This document shows, piece by piece, positions 1 through 8,716 of a stretch of DNA of 41,595 nt (the first letter of the stretch is position 1; each line of letters starts with the position of its first letter). A model generated the notes under the pieces. That model did not search any database, had not been told where the DNA came from, and saw only the letters and a list, made by a program, of their open reading frames with translations. Where the stretch lies: positions 1 to 41,595 of the forward strand of contig CANGNA010000036.1 of assembly GCA_947455215.1 (NCBI GenBank), given 5' to 3'. The translations under genes were made by a program, and so were the position numbers. Origin of the DNA: Chitinophagaceae bacterium. GTDB taxonomy: Bacteria; Bacteroidota; Bacteroidia; Chitinophagales; Chitinophagaceae.

Positions 1-96
1 GGCCTTCAGCGATCGCATACAACAAAAGTAAACGAATTTATACCGCTTTCAAATGCCTGCCAGCATTTTAAAACAAATAAAATACTACCCGTCCGC

Positions 97-131
97 TTTG
101 CGCCAAACCGCCCCCAAATAGCCTAAATTTG
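97..131 (+). promoter_or_regulatory. Bacteroidota-type promoter for ppk2
   Basis: A TTTG at 97-100 and a perfect TAnnTTTG box (TAAATTTG) at 124-131 are separated by 23 nt, slightly long for the family. The first ATG (150) lies 18 nt after the box. This argues against the TTG start at 129, which falls inside the promoter. Nothing else recognisable is in bases 1-96. Confidence 0.55.
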
Positions 132-149
132 ATAGACATACGCGCACCA

Positions 150-896
150 ATGAACAACATGAAGCTTAAAAATATTGACACCAGGGCACCCAAAAACGTT
201 GATAAACAGGAGACAAAGGAAAAACTAACCTCTATTTTATCCCGGCTCGATGAATTGCAGAATCTCCTTTATGCCGAGGCCCGGCACAGCGTACTCATCA
301 TTATCCAGGGTATGGATGCCAGCGGAAAAGATGGCCTGACCCGAGATGTATTTACCAGTATGAATCCCCAGGGCGTGAACGTTTACTCATTTAAAGAGCC
401 TACGCACGAGGAACTGGCCCACGATTTCCTGTGGCGCGTGCATCGCAATGCGCCGGCCAGGGGCATGATACAGATATTCAACCGGTCGCACTACGAGGAT
501 GTACTGATAACCCGCGTACACGGCAACATTAACGATAAGACAGCTAAAAAACGTATGCAGGCCATCAATGATTTTGAGCGCATGCTAACAGAGCACAACG
601 ACACGCATATCTTGAAATTCTACCTGCACGTGTCGCCCGAAGAACAGCACAAACGATTGGAAGAACGCCTGAGCGACCCTACCAAAATGTGGAAGTACAA
701 CGCCAGCGACTTTAAAGAAGCTGAGCTATGGGACAGGTATATGCATTACTACGAAGACGTATTCAAACACTGCAACGAGATCCCATGGCAGATCATCCCT
801 GCCGACCAGAACTGGTATAAATCTTACCTGGTGGCCACCGAACTGGAAAAATTGCTCTCGGGCATGAAGATGAAATTCCCCGGCATGAAAAAATAA
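150..896 (+). CDS. ppk2: Polyphosphate kinase 2 family phosphotransferase
   Basis: A cytoplasmic PPK2-family enzyme, which moves phosphate between polyphosphate and nucleotides. Seen in the sequence: a Walker A-like GMDASGKDG near residue 50, then the family motif FNRSHYEDV and a lid region rich in Arg/Lys (RLEERLSDPTKMWK). The length of 248 residues fits a one-domain PPK2. ATG 150 is chosen because the promoter box ends at 131; ATG 159 is also possible. Which nucleotide it uses (AMP, ADP, or both as in class III) cannot be told by eye. It stands alone, with a small exported protein gene 39 nt downstream on the same strand. Confidence 0.93.
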   Translation: MNNMKLKNIDTRAPKNVDKQETKEKLTSILSRLDELQNLLYAEARHSVLIIIQGMDASGKDGLTRDVFTSMNPQGVNVYSFKEPTHEELAHDFLWRVHRNAPARGMIQIFNRSHYEDVLITRVHGNINDKTAKKRMQAINDFERMLTEHNDTHILKFYLHVSPEEQHKRLEERLSDPTKMWKYNASDFKEAELWDRYMHYYEDVFKHCNEIPWQIIPADQNWYKSYLVATELEKLLSGMKMKFPGMKK

Positions 897-935
897 ACGA
901 TTTGTACTAATTTCCGCCCGTATTCAGGGATAACC

Positions 936-1583
936 ATGTTCAGGTATATTTTCTTTATTGCATTGATAGCCATTTGCAGCAGTTTCAACCTTTGTGAGAA
1001 AAAGGTGTTTACCGATGGCAGGCTCAACCGCGTGTATATATACCCCGACTGCGACGACACGTCCTGCTACCTGAAGCAGCGATATAATGCCAATCATATA
1101 GTGGAATACCTGTACGTGCACAGCCGCCTGCAGTATCGCCGCATACTCGACAAGACCGATGTATGGATCATGAACGAGTATACTTACGATGCTAATGGCC
1201 AGCACGAAAAACACATCCTGGATACTCTACGTGGCGCTATACCAGATATTAGCTTTACCATAAACGATAGTTGCTCGCTTAACATAGAATACTATGGCGA
1301 TGGCGGCTACCACATCTGCACCTTCGGCTATAACCGCAAGAACGAATGTCAGCACTCACGCGAATTAGCCTCTACTATAGTTTTTGACAGTGCTTATGCC
1401 GGCAAGATGGAAGGCAAACTACAGATCATTTGCGACACCAATTCTGTTACAGATGCTTACTCCGGCGACGAACTGGTAAAAATTGTGCACCGCGAACGGC
1501 AGACAGGCAAATGGTACCACTACAATAACCAGGGCTGGAAAACAGATAGCACAATCTATAAGCCGGGAGTGAAGCAGGAGTAG
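936..1583 (+). CDS. Hypothetical exported protein (215 aa)
   Basis: Not recognised. The first ~20 residues are a hydrophobic signal-like segment (FRYIFFIALIAICSSFNLC), and Cys20 could be a lipidated or simply a mature-region cysteine. The rest is polar and aromatic-rich, with DxxGxxxxH-type stretches such as YTYDANGQHEKH that recall the beta-strand repeats of Bacteroidota surface proteins. It follows ppk2 by 39 nt and may share its transcript. Its stop codon directly abuts (position 1583/1584) the original stop of the broken toxin gene on the other strand. Confidence 0.7.
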   Translation: MFRYIFFIALIAICSSFNLCEKKVFTDGRLNRVYIYPDCDDTSCYLKQRYNANHIVEYLYVHSRLQYRRILDKTDVWIMNEYTYDANGQHEKHILDTLRGAIPDISFTINDSCSLNIEYYGDGGYHICTFGYNRKNECQHSRELASTIVFDSAYAGKMEGKLQIICDTNSVTDAYSGDELVKIVHRERQTGKWYHYNNQGWKTDSTIYKPGVKQE

Positions 1584-1856
1584 CTAAAACAAATCACTAT
1601 GCGTCCCCGTTCGAACGAAGGTTATTATTTGCGCTTCATCATCTTGGGTCCATATCAATAACTAATCTCCTTTTATATGACATTCCCAAAACCCTGCATA
1701 ATCTCCCGACAACTTATGGCTCTTGTATTTCACAGGGAGCTTTCCGGTTTGTTCTAAAAGAGAAAACACCGTGTTGATAAGGGTAACACCCAGGTTCCTC
1801 TTCTTGCAGGTTTTATAATCCTTTTCAAACTGTTTGGTAGTCTGTAATGAATACAT
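1584..1856 (-). pseudogene. YafQ-type mRNA interferase toxin interrupted by an amber codon
   Basis: The first 64 codons (1856 down to a TAG at 1662-1664) match the YafQ branch of the RelE/ParE family: TKQFEKDYKTCKKR, then YKSHKLSGDYAGFWECHIKGD. After the TAG the same frame continues for 25 codons (LLIWTQ...FVRTGTHSDLF) to a natural TAG at 1584-1586. In E. coli YafQ the corresponding text is HVEPDW-ILIYK...RTGTHAALF, so the amber falls where Trp is expected (TGG to TAG). The truncated product lacks the family's C-terminal catalytic His and Phe (THSDLF region). Full length would be 90 residues, usual for YafQ. No second lesion is present, so the change looks recent, or it is suppressed, or it is a base-call error. 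The antitoxin gene lies 5 nt upstream. Confidence 0.85.
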
Positions 1857-1861
1857 AAAAC

Positions 1862-2053
1862 CTATTTAGCCAGGAATTTAATCAACTCATCTGCACTTTT
1901 ATGGCGAGTTACCTTTCTTTTTTTAGCGCTTTCCATAGCTTTTAATGTGGTTAGATTACCTCCCTTCTGCACCTTGGCAAATGGAAGTGTTTTTACATAC
2001 TCCAGGAATGCTTCTGACTGCTTATCATTTGTATCTATCACTACGTAGGTCAT
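1862..2053 (-). CDS. Antitoxin partner of the YafQ-like toxin
   Basis: A 63-residue protein located directly upstream of the toxin with a 5-nt gap, the normal antitoxin-first order of type II modules. The N-terminal half (TYVVIDTNDKQSEAFLEYVKTLPF) resembles short Bacteroidota antitoxins with a strand-helix start, and the C-terminal half is basic (ESAKKRKVTRHKSADELIKFL), suitable for toxin wrapping. The named antitoxin family is not clear. The ATG at 2053 is preferred over a GTG at 2056. The antitoxin reading frame is intact although its toxin is broken, as expected when the toxin decays first. Confidence 0.75.
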   Translation of the reverse strand: MTYVVIDTNDKQSEAFLEYVKTLPFAKVQKGGNLTTLKAMESAKKRKVTRHKSADELIKFLAK

Positions 2054-2143
2054 CACTCAAAATTTATAGTCAAAGTTATTAAATGTAAAACAATATACAT
2101 CCTGGTAATCTTGCAAACCCAGCGAATAATGGCCAGAAATTGC

Positions 2144-3391
2144 CTACATCGTATACAATAACCCCACTGCAGCAGCAGTCATTATCAATAGCGTTATCAC
2201 GCCCAACACATTCGATAGCAGCGAATTAGTATACGCTCCCATTATCTTTTTATTGTTGCCTATATGCAATATAATGGCTATCAGCACCGGCGCTGTAAGA
2301 CCATAAAGTATAGCTGTGTATAGCAGCGCTTTTACTGGGCTGATACCCAGTGCATCCAACGACACGCCAATGACCAGCGAGACAATAATAGAAATGTAAA
2401 AGGGCTTTGCCTGTGTAAATGTTTTATCCAATCCTTCCTCCCAGCCAAAAGTCTCGGCCAGCATATAGGATTGCGAGCCTGCCAAAACAGGTATGGCGAG
2501 GAACCCCGTCCCCATAACACCAGTGGCAAATAGCAGATAGGTAAGGCGCCCTGCGAGTGGTTCAAGTGCCTTGGCCGCTTGCTCAATAGTATCTATCTGC
2601 CGTATTCCTGCCGGAAACAATACACTGCCCGCAGTTAACGTCATAAAAAACATTACCATACAGGATAGGATCATACCGGCATTTACATCCTTACGCATGT
2701 CAGTAAGTATCAACTTATCTACAATTATCTTGCCCTTCCCGTGCTTCATATCTTCTGCCTCCATAGTAGCCTGCCAAAAGAAAAGATAAGGCGATATGGT
2801 AGTTCCCAGCATCGCTACCACAATTGCCATAGACGATTTATCAAATGTAATAGTTGGCCTTATAGTATGGATCAATACAGAGCGCCAGTCCTGGTGCACA
2901 AGAAATGGCACTATTAAATAGAGTAAAAGAGATACGCACAACCATTTTAGCACAGCAGCTATCTTTTGATAAGGAAACTTAATGATAGTGTACATGAGCA
3001 CTATAGTAATGACCACGGTGAATAATACCGCCGGCACTTGCGGAAATATCATATGTGCCACAGCGCCCATACCCTGCAGATCGGCACCTATATTCAAAGT
3101 TATTGCTGGCAAGCTAAATAGCAGCATCAGGTATAGTACCGGTCTCGGATAATGCCTTTTCAATGACACCGTCAATCCTTCCGATGTCACGATACCGATC
3201 CGGGCACACATACCTTGTATGGCCGCCATAAGGGGTAATGTGAATACTGCCAGCCAGAGATTACGCATGCCCGACTGCGCCCCTGCCTGCGAATACGTAG
3301 CTATACCCGACGGATCATCGTCGCTGGCTCCGGTGATAAGGCCAGGACCAAGTACCTTGAGTATTTTTCTAAATTTATTTAAGGTAGCCAC
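2144..3391 (-). CDS. NRAMP-family divalent cation transporter, non-canonical binding site
   Basis: An inner-membrane transporter of about 11 hydrophobic segments, 415 residues, with the start GPGLITGASDDDPSGIATYSQAGA typical of this superfamily split at residues 15-38. The TM1 metal-site motif, usually DPGN, reads DPSG here (26-29), and the TM6 motif, usually containing MPH, reads TTISPY (197-202). The loss of the Asn in TM1 and the Met in TM6 means the substrate may not be Mn or Fe as in MntH. NRAMP-related Mg transporters and other divergent clades also depart from these motifs. The start codon is GTG (3389-3391), with no nearby ATG alternative in better context. No Fur or MntR box was recognised upstream. 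Confidence 0.85.
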   Translation of the reverse strand: MATLNKFRKILKVLGPGLITGASDDDPSGIATYSQAGAQSGMRNLWLAVFTLPLMAAIQGMCARIGIVTSEGLTVSLKRHYPRPVLYLMLLFSLPAITLNIGADLQGMGAVAHMIFPQVPAVLFTVVITIVLMYTIIKFPYQKIAAVLKWLCVSLLLYLIVPFLVHQDWRSVLIHTIRPTITFDKSSMAIVVAMLGTTISPYLFFWQATMEAEDMKHGKGKIIVDKLILTDMRKDVNAGMILSCMVMFFMTLTAGSVLFPAGIRQIDTIEQAAKALEPLAGRLTYLLFATGVMGTGFLAIPVLAGSQSYMLAETFGWEEGLDKTFTQAKPFYISIIVSLVIGVSLDALGISPVKALLYTAILYGLTAPVLIAIILHIGNNKKIMGAYTNSLLSNVLGVITLLIMTAAAVGLLYTM

Positions 3392-3509
3392 TATTTATAC
3401 ACTTGTATAGAGCAAGGTAAGCAACTAATAGTGTAACTCATCCCGCATCATCAACAATTAACATCCTGACCATCATTGGAGCACTTTGCACCTTGCTTCT
3501 AAGAAAATT

Positions 3510-5756
3510 TTACTGCAAGTATAGCTCATCGCAGGCTATCATTGGCTTCTTCGCAGGACTGAAGCGCCACGCAGGTAAGGTGACTGGCGGTGTAGCTGTA
3601 ACTCTTATATATCGGGCATTGGCACTGCCCTTAGCTATTACATCCTTAATAGTAACTTCATAGTGTTCATCACCCTCTGCCGGAGATAGCTCCTGCAATA
3701 CTTTATACTTGCTACCATCATCCGATACCTCTACCGTAACCTTTACGGGCAAGAATATCCAATGCCGCGGGTCATCAAGAAAATGCATCTTTACAGTTTT
3801 CACACTCTGCACCTTGCCCATATCCACGGTAGCCACCATTGGCACACCATAAAAACACAACCAGTTATAACTAAAATCAGCATAGCCGGGGTTCCCGTCC
3901 GTCAACGTGCCGTTACCCTTTGCCGGATAGTCCTCAGCAAACGGCTGCTGCAATATTACTGTTGCACCAACAGCCTTTGATGGCGTCACCCCACCCGAGA
4001 ATATCAGCTGCCATTCTGCCAGGTATTTATCAGGATTAGGCCCGCCCTCGCTCATCTCCGTTACGCCGGCTTCTTTACAGTTAGCCACAAACCTGGTCAC
4101 TTTATCTTCAAACCTAGGCTTTACTGTCCAGCCACCATTATCATTTTTCATGAACACACCATGCTTCTCTATACCATAAAACCGTGCTTGTTGCAGTACT
4201 GTATATTCTAATGGCAAACGGGCCTTCATCACCCGCTTTTGCAAAGTAGCGTTACCCTCAACTGCGGCCTCAGCCTTGTCGAATAACTGGCTATACTGAT
4301 CCAGCAACTCAGGCGTCAGGTAGCTCTTCCATTCGTTCACAGGATTACCATAGATATCCAGCTTTTTGTGCGAGGCTATCATTCTGTCCTGTAAAAGGTT
4401 CAGGTAATCTGTAAGGTACTTACCTGCTTTAGCGCCGTAATAGCCCGTCATAAATTCTTCGGTCAGCTTCTTTACATCAGCATTACCATCTTCCAATAGC
4501 TTACCTTCTACATAGCAGCGCAGCTCTGCCCATTCGCCATAAGTGTCGCCGCTGCCCTGGGCGAATATACCCTTCACACCATTATCGCGCATATACTGTA
4601 TGTTGGGCTGCAACGTGTGAAAATTGGGGAACGGAGCCAGATAGTTAGTGAATTGCGTAATGTAGTCCCACACAAAAATATTTGGCGTCAGCCCGGCCCA
4701 TGCCTTCAGGTCGGTACGGAACTGCCCCGCACTGCCTTCATCTTTCAAAGGCTTGTCCCTGTACGCTTCTATGTTGCTGAGGAAGATGTACACATTACTT
4801 GCCGGCTTCAGGTTCTTGGGCGCCTTGTGCGTATAGGCATACGCCAATGTCGTTATCTTTTTATCCGGGAAATTACCGGCCACCCTGTTCACAAATTTTA
4901 TCAGACTGCCCGCTGGGCTGCCCTGTTCGTCATTCACTCCCTTACATTTGTCGCACTCACAATAGCCGATATCATCGTTCTGACTCACACTCCAGTATAT
5001 CGCATCCGGGTTGTCCGCCATCCTGCTTTTCAGGTCTGCTACTACTATTTTGTATACCTCGTCATTGCTCAGGCACAGCTGCGATGGCTGTCGCTTGCCC
5101 TTAACCAGCGCGTAGTATTCCGGATGATTTTTGAAGTAGATATGAAATGGCACCAATTTAAAGTAAGAGTGTCCCCACAATCCCCACAGGTCGTCAAATT
5201 TCTGCAGTTGGTGCCACTCCAGGTATTCTGCATCAGCGCATGCCGGGTAGTATACTTCCCTGTATTCAAACTGGGGCTTACCCTCTTCTTTAAGCACAGG
5301 TATTTTCAGTGTGGTCAGTTCCGGCGTATAGGCTGGTATGTTGGCCAGCTTACGGCAGCCTATCTTTTCCAATAGTGTATAAACACCATAAACAAGCCCT
5401 TTACCGCTGCCGCCCATCAACACAAGGTTGGTGCCTTGTGTTTGCAGCAACCAGCCTTCTGCTGGTAGTTTGCCGGGATGCATTGCATCTCCCTTCCGCG
5501 TATGGCCCAGGTATAAAGCGGCATTGCCGGCACCCGCATCTCCGCGAACCACCGGCAATTCCACTCCTGTTATTCTTTGTATGTACGTCTGCAGTACCTT
5601 GGCGCTCTTCTGCTCTATGGCCGATGGCTCCGCAGGTATTACTATCTTATATGCACTGGCCTTATTACTCACCAGCACTATCTCCTGGGCTCTGCCGCCG
5701 CAGGAGCTGAATATCATCATGACAATAAGACTCCACAGCAACCCATGTCTGAACAT
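3510..5756 (-). CDS. DUF4838 domain lipoprotein (glycoside-hydrolase-like) with C-terminal F5/8-type domain
   Basis: A 748-residue protein with a signal peptide and lipobox (IFSSCGG, Cys19), so probably a membrane-anchored periplasmic or surface lipoprotein. Residues ~30-150 resemble the alpha-glucuronidase/GH20-like N-terminal beta-alpha domain (YLGHTRKG, GLVYGVYTLLEKIGCR). The DUF4838 core follows, with WGHSYFKLVPFHIYFKNHPEY, SLSNDEV-like LCLSNDEVYKIV, QNDDIGYCECDKCKG and VWDYITQFTNY. The last ~150 residues look like a discoidin/F5/8-type carbohydrate-binding beta sandwich. It starts 11 nt after the stop of the TPR/barrel gene, so the two are almost certainly one operon. Role in glycan cleavage or binding is inferred from the family; no substrate can be named. 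Confidence 0.85.
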   Translation of the reverse strand: MFRHGLLWSLIVMMIFSSCGGRAQEIVLVSNKASAYKIVIPAEPSAIEQKSAKVLQTYIQRITGVELPVVRGDAGAGNAALYLGHTRKGDAMHPGKLPAEGWLLQTQGTNLVLMGGSGKGLVYGVYTLLEKIGCRKLANIPAYTPELTTLKIPVLKEEGKPQFEYREVYYPACADAEYLEWHQLQKFDDLWGLWGHSYFKLVPFHIYFKNHPEYYALVKGKRQPSQLCLSNDEVYKIVVADLKSRMADNPDAIYWSVSQNDDIGYCECDKCKGVNDEQGSPAGSLIKFVNRVAGNFPDKKITTLAYAYTHKAPKNLKPASNVYIFLSNIEAYRDKPLKDEGSAGQFRTDLKAWAGLTPNIFVWDYITQFTNYLAPFPNFHTLQPNIQYMRDNGVKGIFAQGSGDTYGEWAELRCYVEGKLLEDGNADVKKLTEEFMTGYYGAKAGKYLTDYLNLLQDRMIASHKKLDIYGNPVNEWKSYLTPELLDQYSQLFDKAEAAVEGNATLQKRVMKARLPLEYTVLQQARFYGIEKHGVFMKNDNGGWTVKPRFEDKVTRFVANCKEAGVTEMSEGGPNPDKYLAEWQLIFSGGVTPSKAVGATVILQQPFAEDYPAKGNGTLTDGNPGYADFSYNWLCFYGVPMVATVDMGKVQSVKTVKMHFLDDPRHWIFLPVKVTVEVSDDGSKYKVLQELSPAEGDEHYEVTIKDVIAKGSANARYIRVTATPPVTLPAWRFSPAKKPMIACDELYLQ

Positions 5757-5767
5757 ACTTCTCTGGT

Positions 5768-8716
5768 TTAGAAGTTCCTCTGCAATTGTATGTAAAAGTC
5801 GTGTTGGTTATGATACACCGCATCGCGCCTTACACCACCAATCGTGGTTGCATCGCTGTACTTTTGGTTGTACCAGCTGAAGAAACAGCCCAGCGTGGTG
5901 CGGTACTTTATCTTCTTGGTATAGCCTGCGCCAACACTTACTGTCGGGTAGGACAAAAGTTGTGCCAGTGCATAGTTACGGCTGAAGTCATCTGGCGCAG
6001 TACCATAGCCTGCTATCGCAGATACCCAGTCAGACCTTGTATCTGGCACCAGGAAGTACTTAGCGGTAAGGATCACTGAATAGTATGGCTTTGAATCGCC
6101 TATATTGGCAAACGCGCCGCCTATTGTTGCATCCTTGGTGTTCAGCATAATATAGTAGCCGCGCAGGTTAAAGGAGAAGTCTTTTATCTCCTTAGCTACC
6201 GAAGCCGTTATAGAGAATATGGTACCGCTGTCCGCCTTCAGGAAACGGAAGCCCAGGTCCACATCATATGTATGTGGCAGACTGTGGTATAATGAGTAAC
6301 CCAACTTGAATTGCGGGAAGATATACCCGTTATTAGCCACACCTATATTACCGTACGAATACCATTTTGGCCTGTGGTTGTAATAGGCATCAACTTCGCC
6401 CTGGAAGCCTGTACCATTGATACGACCCGCATAGTTTATCCTGCCGGTAACAGTACCCCTTTTGATGTATCGTGTATACTGCGCCGACGCTACGTGATTG
6501 ATCCCCTCCACATAGTCGAACTTGGAACGCAGGTAAGCAATACCCCATTGGTTCCTCAATCGCTTGCTGAACAGGAAGTGTACATAATCCACATATTTCT
6601 GTTCAAGACCATTGATCTTGCTCAATGTGTCGGCGGTACGCCATGCATCTTCCCACTTCAATGTATTTTCATAAACTACTGCACGCTTCAGCAGGAAGTA
6701 AGCCTTATCAGGATATGCCCTGCGACCACGCTGTATCAGCGCCAGCGCTGTATCATACTGCTTCTGGTCGTTCAATACGTTAATGGTATAGAACAATGCA
6801 TTGGTGTCCAGCGGCGATACTTCCAGCGCTTTATAATATTCGGTCAGCGCACTGTCCGGCTGATTTTTGGCCATGTAGTCCCTGCCCGATCCCAGCAGGT
6901 GCTCAATGTAAGCATCGCGGAACTTGATGTTGTAAGGGAACTGGCTGTGTAAGGCGCCTGTTATAGCATACGCATCCTGGAACCTGTGATCATCTGCATA
7001 GATACCTGCCTTTTTGAACATCAGGTCCTTGTTGTCCGGGTAGTAATGCAGCGCCTGGTCTATATAGAACGCAGCAGAGTCATATTGCTTGAATGCCGCT
7101 TCAATGTTGATCATGTAGTTCAACGCGTCCAGGTTATCCGGCTGCTTGGCCAATACTTCTTCCAGTATCTGCTTCGAGCTCGAATAATCGTCGTACGCCA
7201 TAGATTGCTTTCCTGCCGCCAGCGATTGTTCCACAAAGCTCAGCAGGTATTGCCTCCTGTTCGGGTAGCGCTGCAGCAGGTCTTTAGATATCTGTGCCGC
7301 TTCTGTATAGTGCTGGTAAGTTTCCAGTATGGCGGCCTTCTTATACAGCAATCCTTCATCGCCGGGGTAGTAGGCAAGTGCATCGTCTATTACATGCAAG
7401 GCATCATCATAGCGCTTCTGCTGCACATAAGCGTTGGTGAGCATAGTTACGGCCAGCGTGTTGCTATGGTCGTATGCCAGCACCGACCTCAGGTCTGCCG
7501 CTGCACTATCATAATTCTCTTCTGCTATATATTGCTTGGCACTCTGTGTCCTCAGCTCCAGCAGGTTCGCCTTATTGTCAGGTGTAGGATTACTCCTGTA
7601 TACATTCTCTGCGATTTTCGATGCCAGCCCGTAACTCCTCAGGTTGGTGAGTATAGACATTTTCTTTACCAGCAGATCTTTATCATTCGGATATTTCTTC
7701 AGGCCCAGGTTCACCCAGGTCAATGCGTCCTGGTTCAGGCCGCGGCTGTTGGCAATGTTGATGACGTAGTTCAGGGCGTCCCTGTTTCCCGGATCTTTCT
7801 CCAACACACCCTGGAACTGCAGGTAAGGATCGGTGTTCATGTAGTAGCGCGCTGCCTCCATACGTACGTACGGCCCCATCTTGCGCACCTCTGCATCATT
7901 CGGATATAATTTTTCCAGCTTCTGCACCACTTCTATTGCATCCACATAACGGTACATCTCTTCAAGGATGCCCACCTTCTTCTTCAAAAACTCATACGAT
8001 GTCGGCGATGCCTGCAATGCACGGTTGGTAAACGACAGCGAGCTCTGGTAGTTACCGCTCCTGATGTCCAGGTTATACACCGCCTGCATGGCTTCGTTGT
8101 TCAGCGGGTCCTGCTCCAGCACTGCCTCGTACGCACGCTTGGCCATGTCTATATAGCCCTTGTGTGCAAACTGGCGGCCTTGTGTCAGCTTATATTCGAT
8201 ATACACCGTACGGATGAACGGATCGCCCGAATATTTATCGAACAGGTATTCTGAAAGCTTGTTGGCTTCAATGGTGTTACCCGATTTGTTGTACACATCC
8301 AGCTTTTTCAGCAAGATGTCGCGGTCGTTAGGGAAATATTTCAGGCCCATGTCCGCATACTCTATTGCCTGTACATAGTTACAGGCCACGGTCTCCATGT
8401 TGATCAGGTAGATATAGGCATCCCTGTATTTCGGATTCCTGTCTATCACCTTATTCAGCTCCAGCCTGGCGCTGTCCACTTTGCCTGCCAGTGCGTAAGC
8501 ACGACCCAGCAAAAGGTGAATATCCAGGTTCTTTGGCGATATGTCCAGTGCCTTGTTGCACATGTTTATCGCCTTCTGATAGTGTTTCAACTCTATCTCC
8601 CTCTTCGCATCCTGGTATAAGTTATCGGAAGATTCGAACTTTTTCAGCCATTGCGCTTGCGTACTCAGACACAAAAGCAACAACGATAGCGTTAGCTTCG
8701 AAATTCGGTTTAACAT
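5768..8716 (-). CDS. TPR-repeat protein with C-terminal YaiO-family outer-membrane beta-barrel
   Basis: A 982-residue protein with a Sec signal peptide (SKLTLSLLLLCLSTQAQ). Residues ~30-715 are TPR helices. Marker turns of the form (Y/F/S)P-x-x followed by LLxKK recur at residues 128, 237, 342, 450, 559 and 668, a regular super-repeat of about 108 residues (three TPRs each). Residues ~720-982 form a YaiO-type outer-membrane barrel with alternating aromatic strands and the terminal FYIQLQRNF, which ends in Phe as barrels do. A periplasmic TPR arm fused to a barrel is the layout of PgaA, PelB and BcsC polysaccharide exporters, although YaiO itself is a different barrel family. It is first in an operon with the DUF4838 lipoprotein. 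A polysaccharide export role is an inference. Confidence 0.85.
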   Translation of the reverse strand: MLNRISKLTLSLLLLCLSTQAQWLKKFESSDNLYQDAKREIELKHYQKAINMCNKALDISPKNLDIHLLLGRAYALAGKVDSARLELNKVIDRNPKYRDAYIYLINMETVACNYVQAIEYADMGLKYFPNDRDILLKKLDVYNKSGNTIEANKLSEYLFDKYSGDPFIRTVYIEYKLTQGRQFAHKGYIDMAKRAYEAVLEQDPLNNEAMQAVYNLDIRSGNYQSSLSFTNRALQASPTSYEFLKKKVGILEEMYRYVDAIEVVQKLEKLYPNDAEVRKMGPYVRMEAARYYMNTDPYLQFQGVLEKDPGNRDALNYVINIANSRGLNQDALTWVNLGLKKYPNDKDLLVKKMSILTNLRSYGLASKIAENVYRSNPTPDNKANLLELRTQSAKQYIAEENYDSAAADLRSVLAYDHSNTLAVTMLTNAYVQQKRYDDALHVIDDALAYYPGDEGLLYKKAAILETYQHYTEAAQISKDLLQRYPNRRQYLLSFVEQSLAAGKQSMAYDDYSSSKQILEEVLAKQPDNLDALNYMINIEAAFKQYDSAAFYIDQALHYYPDNKDLMFKKAGIYADDHRFQDAYAITGALHSQFPYNIKFRDAYIEHLLGSGRDYMAKNQPDSALTEYYKALEVSPLDTNALFYTINVLNDQKQYDTALALIQRGRRAYPDKAYFLLKRAVVYENTLKWEDAWRTADTLSKINGLEQKYVDYVHFLFSKRLRNQWGIAYLRSKFDYVEGINHVASAQYTRYIKRGTVTGRINYAGRINGTGFQGEVDAYYNHRPKWYSYGNIGVANNGYIFPQFKLGYSLYHSLPHTYDVDLGFRFLKADSGTIFSITASVAKEIKDFSFNLRGYYIMLNTKDATIGGAFANIGDSKPYYSVILTAKYFLVPDTRSDWVSAIAGYGTAPDDFSRNYALAQLLSYPTVSVGAGYTKKIKYRTTLGCFFSWYNQKYSDATTIGGVRRDAVYHNQHDFYIQLQRNF

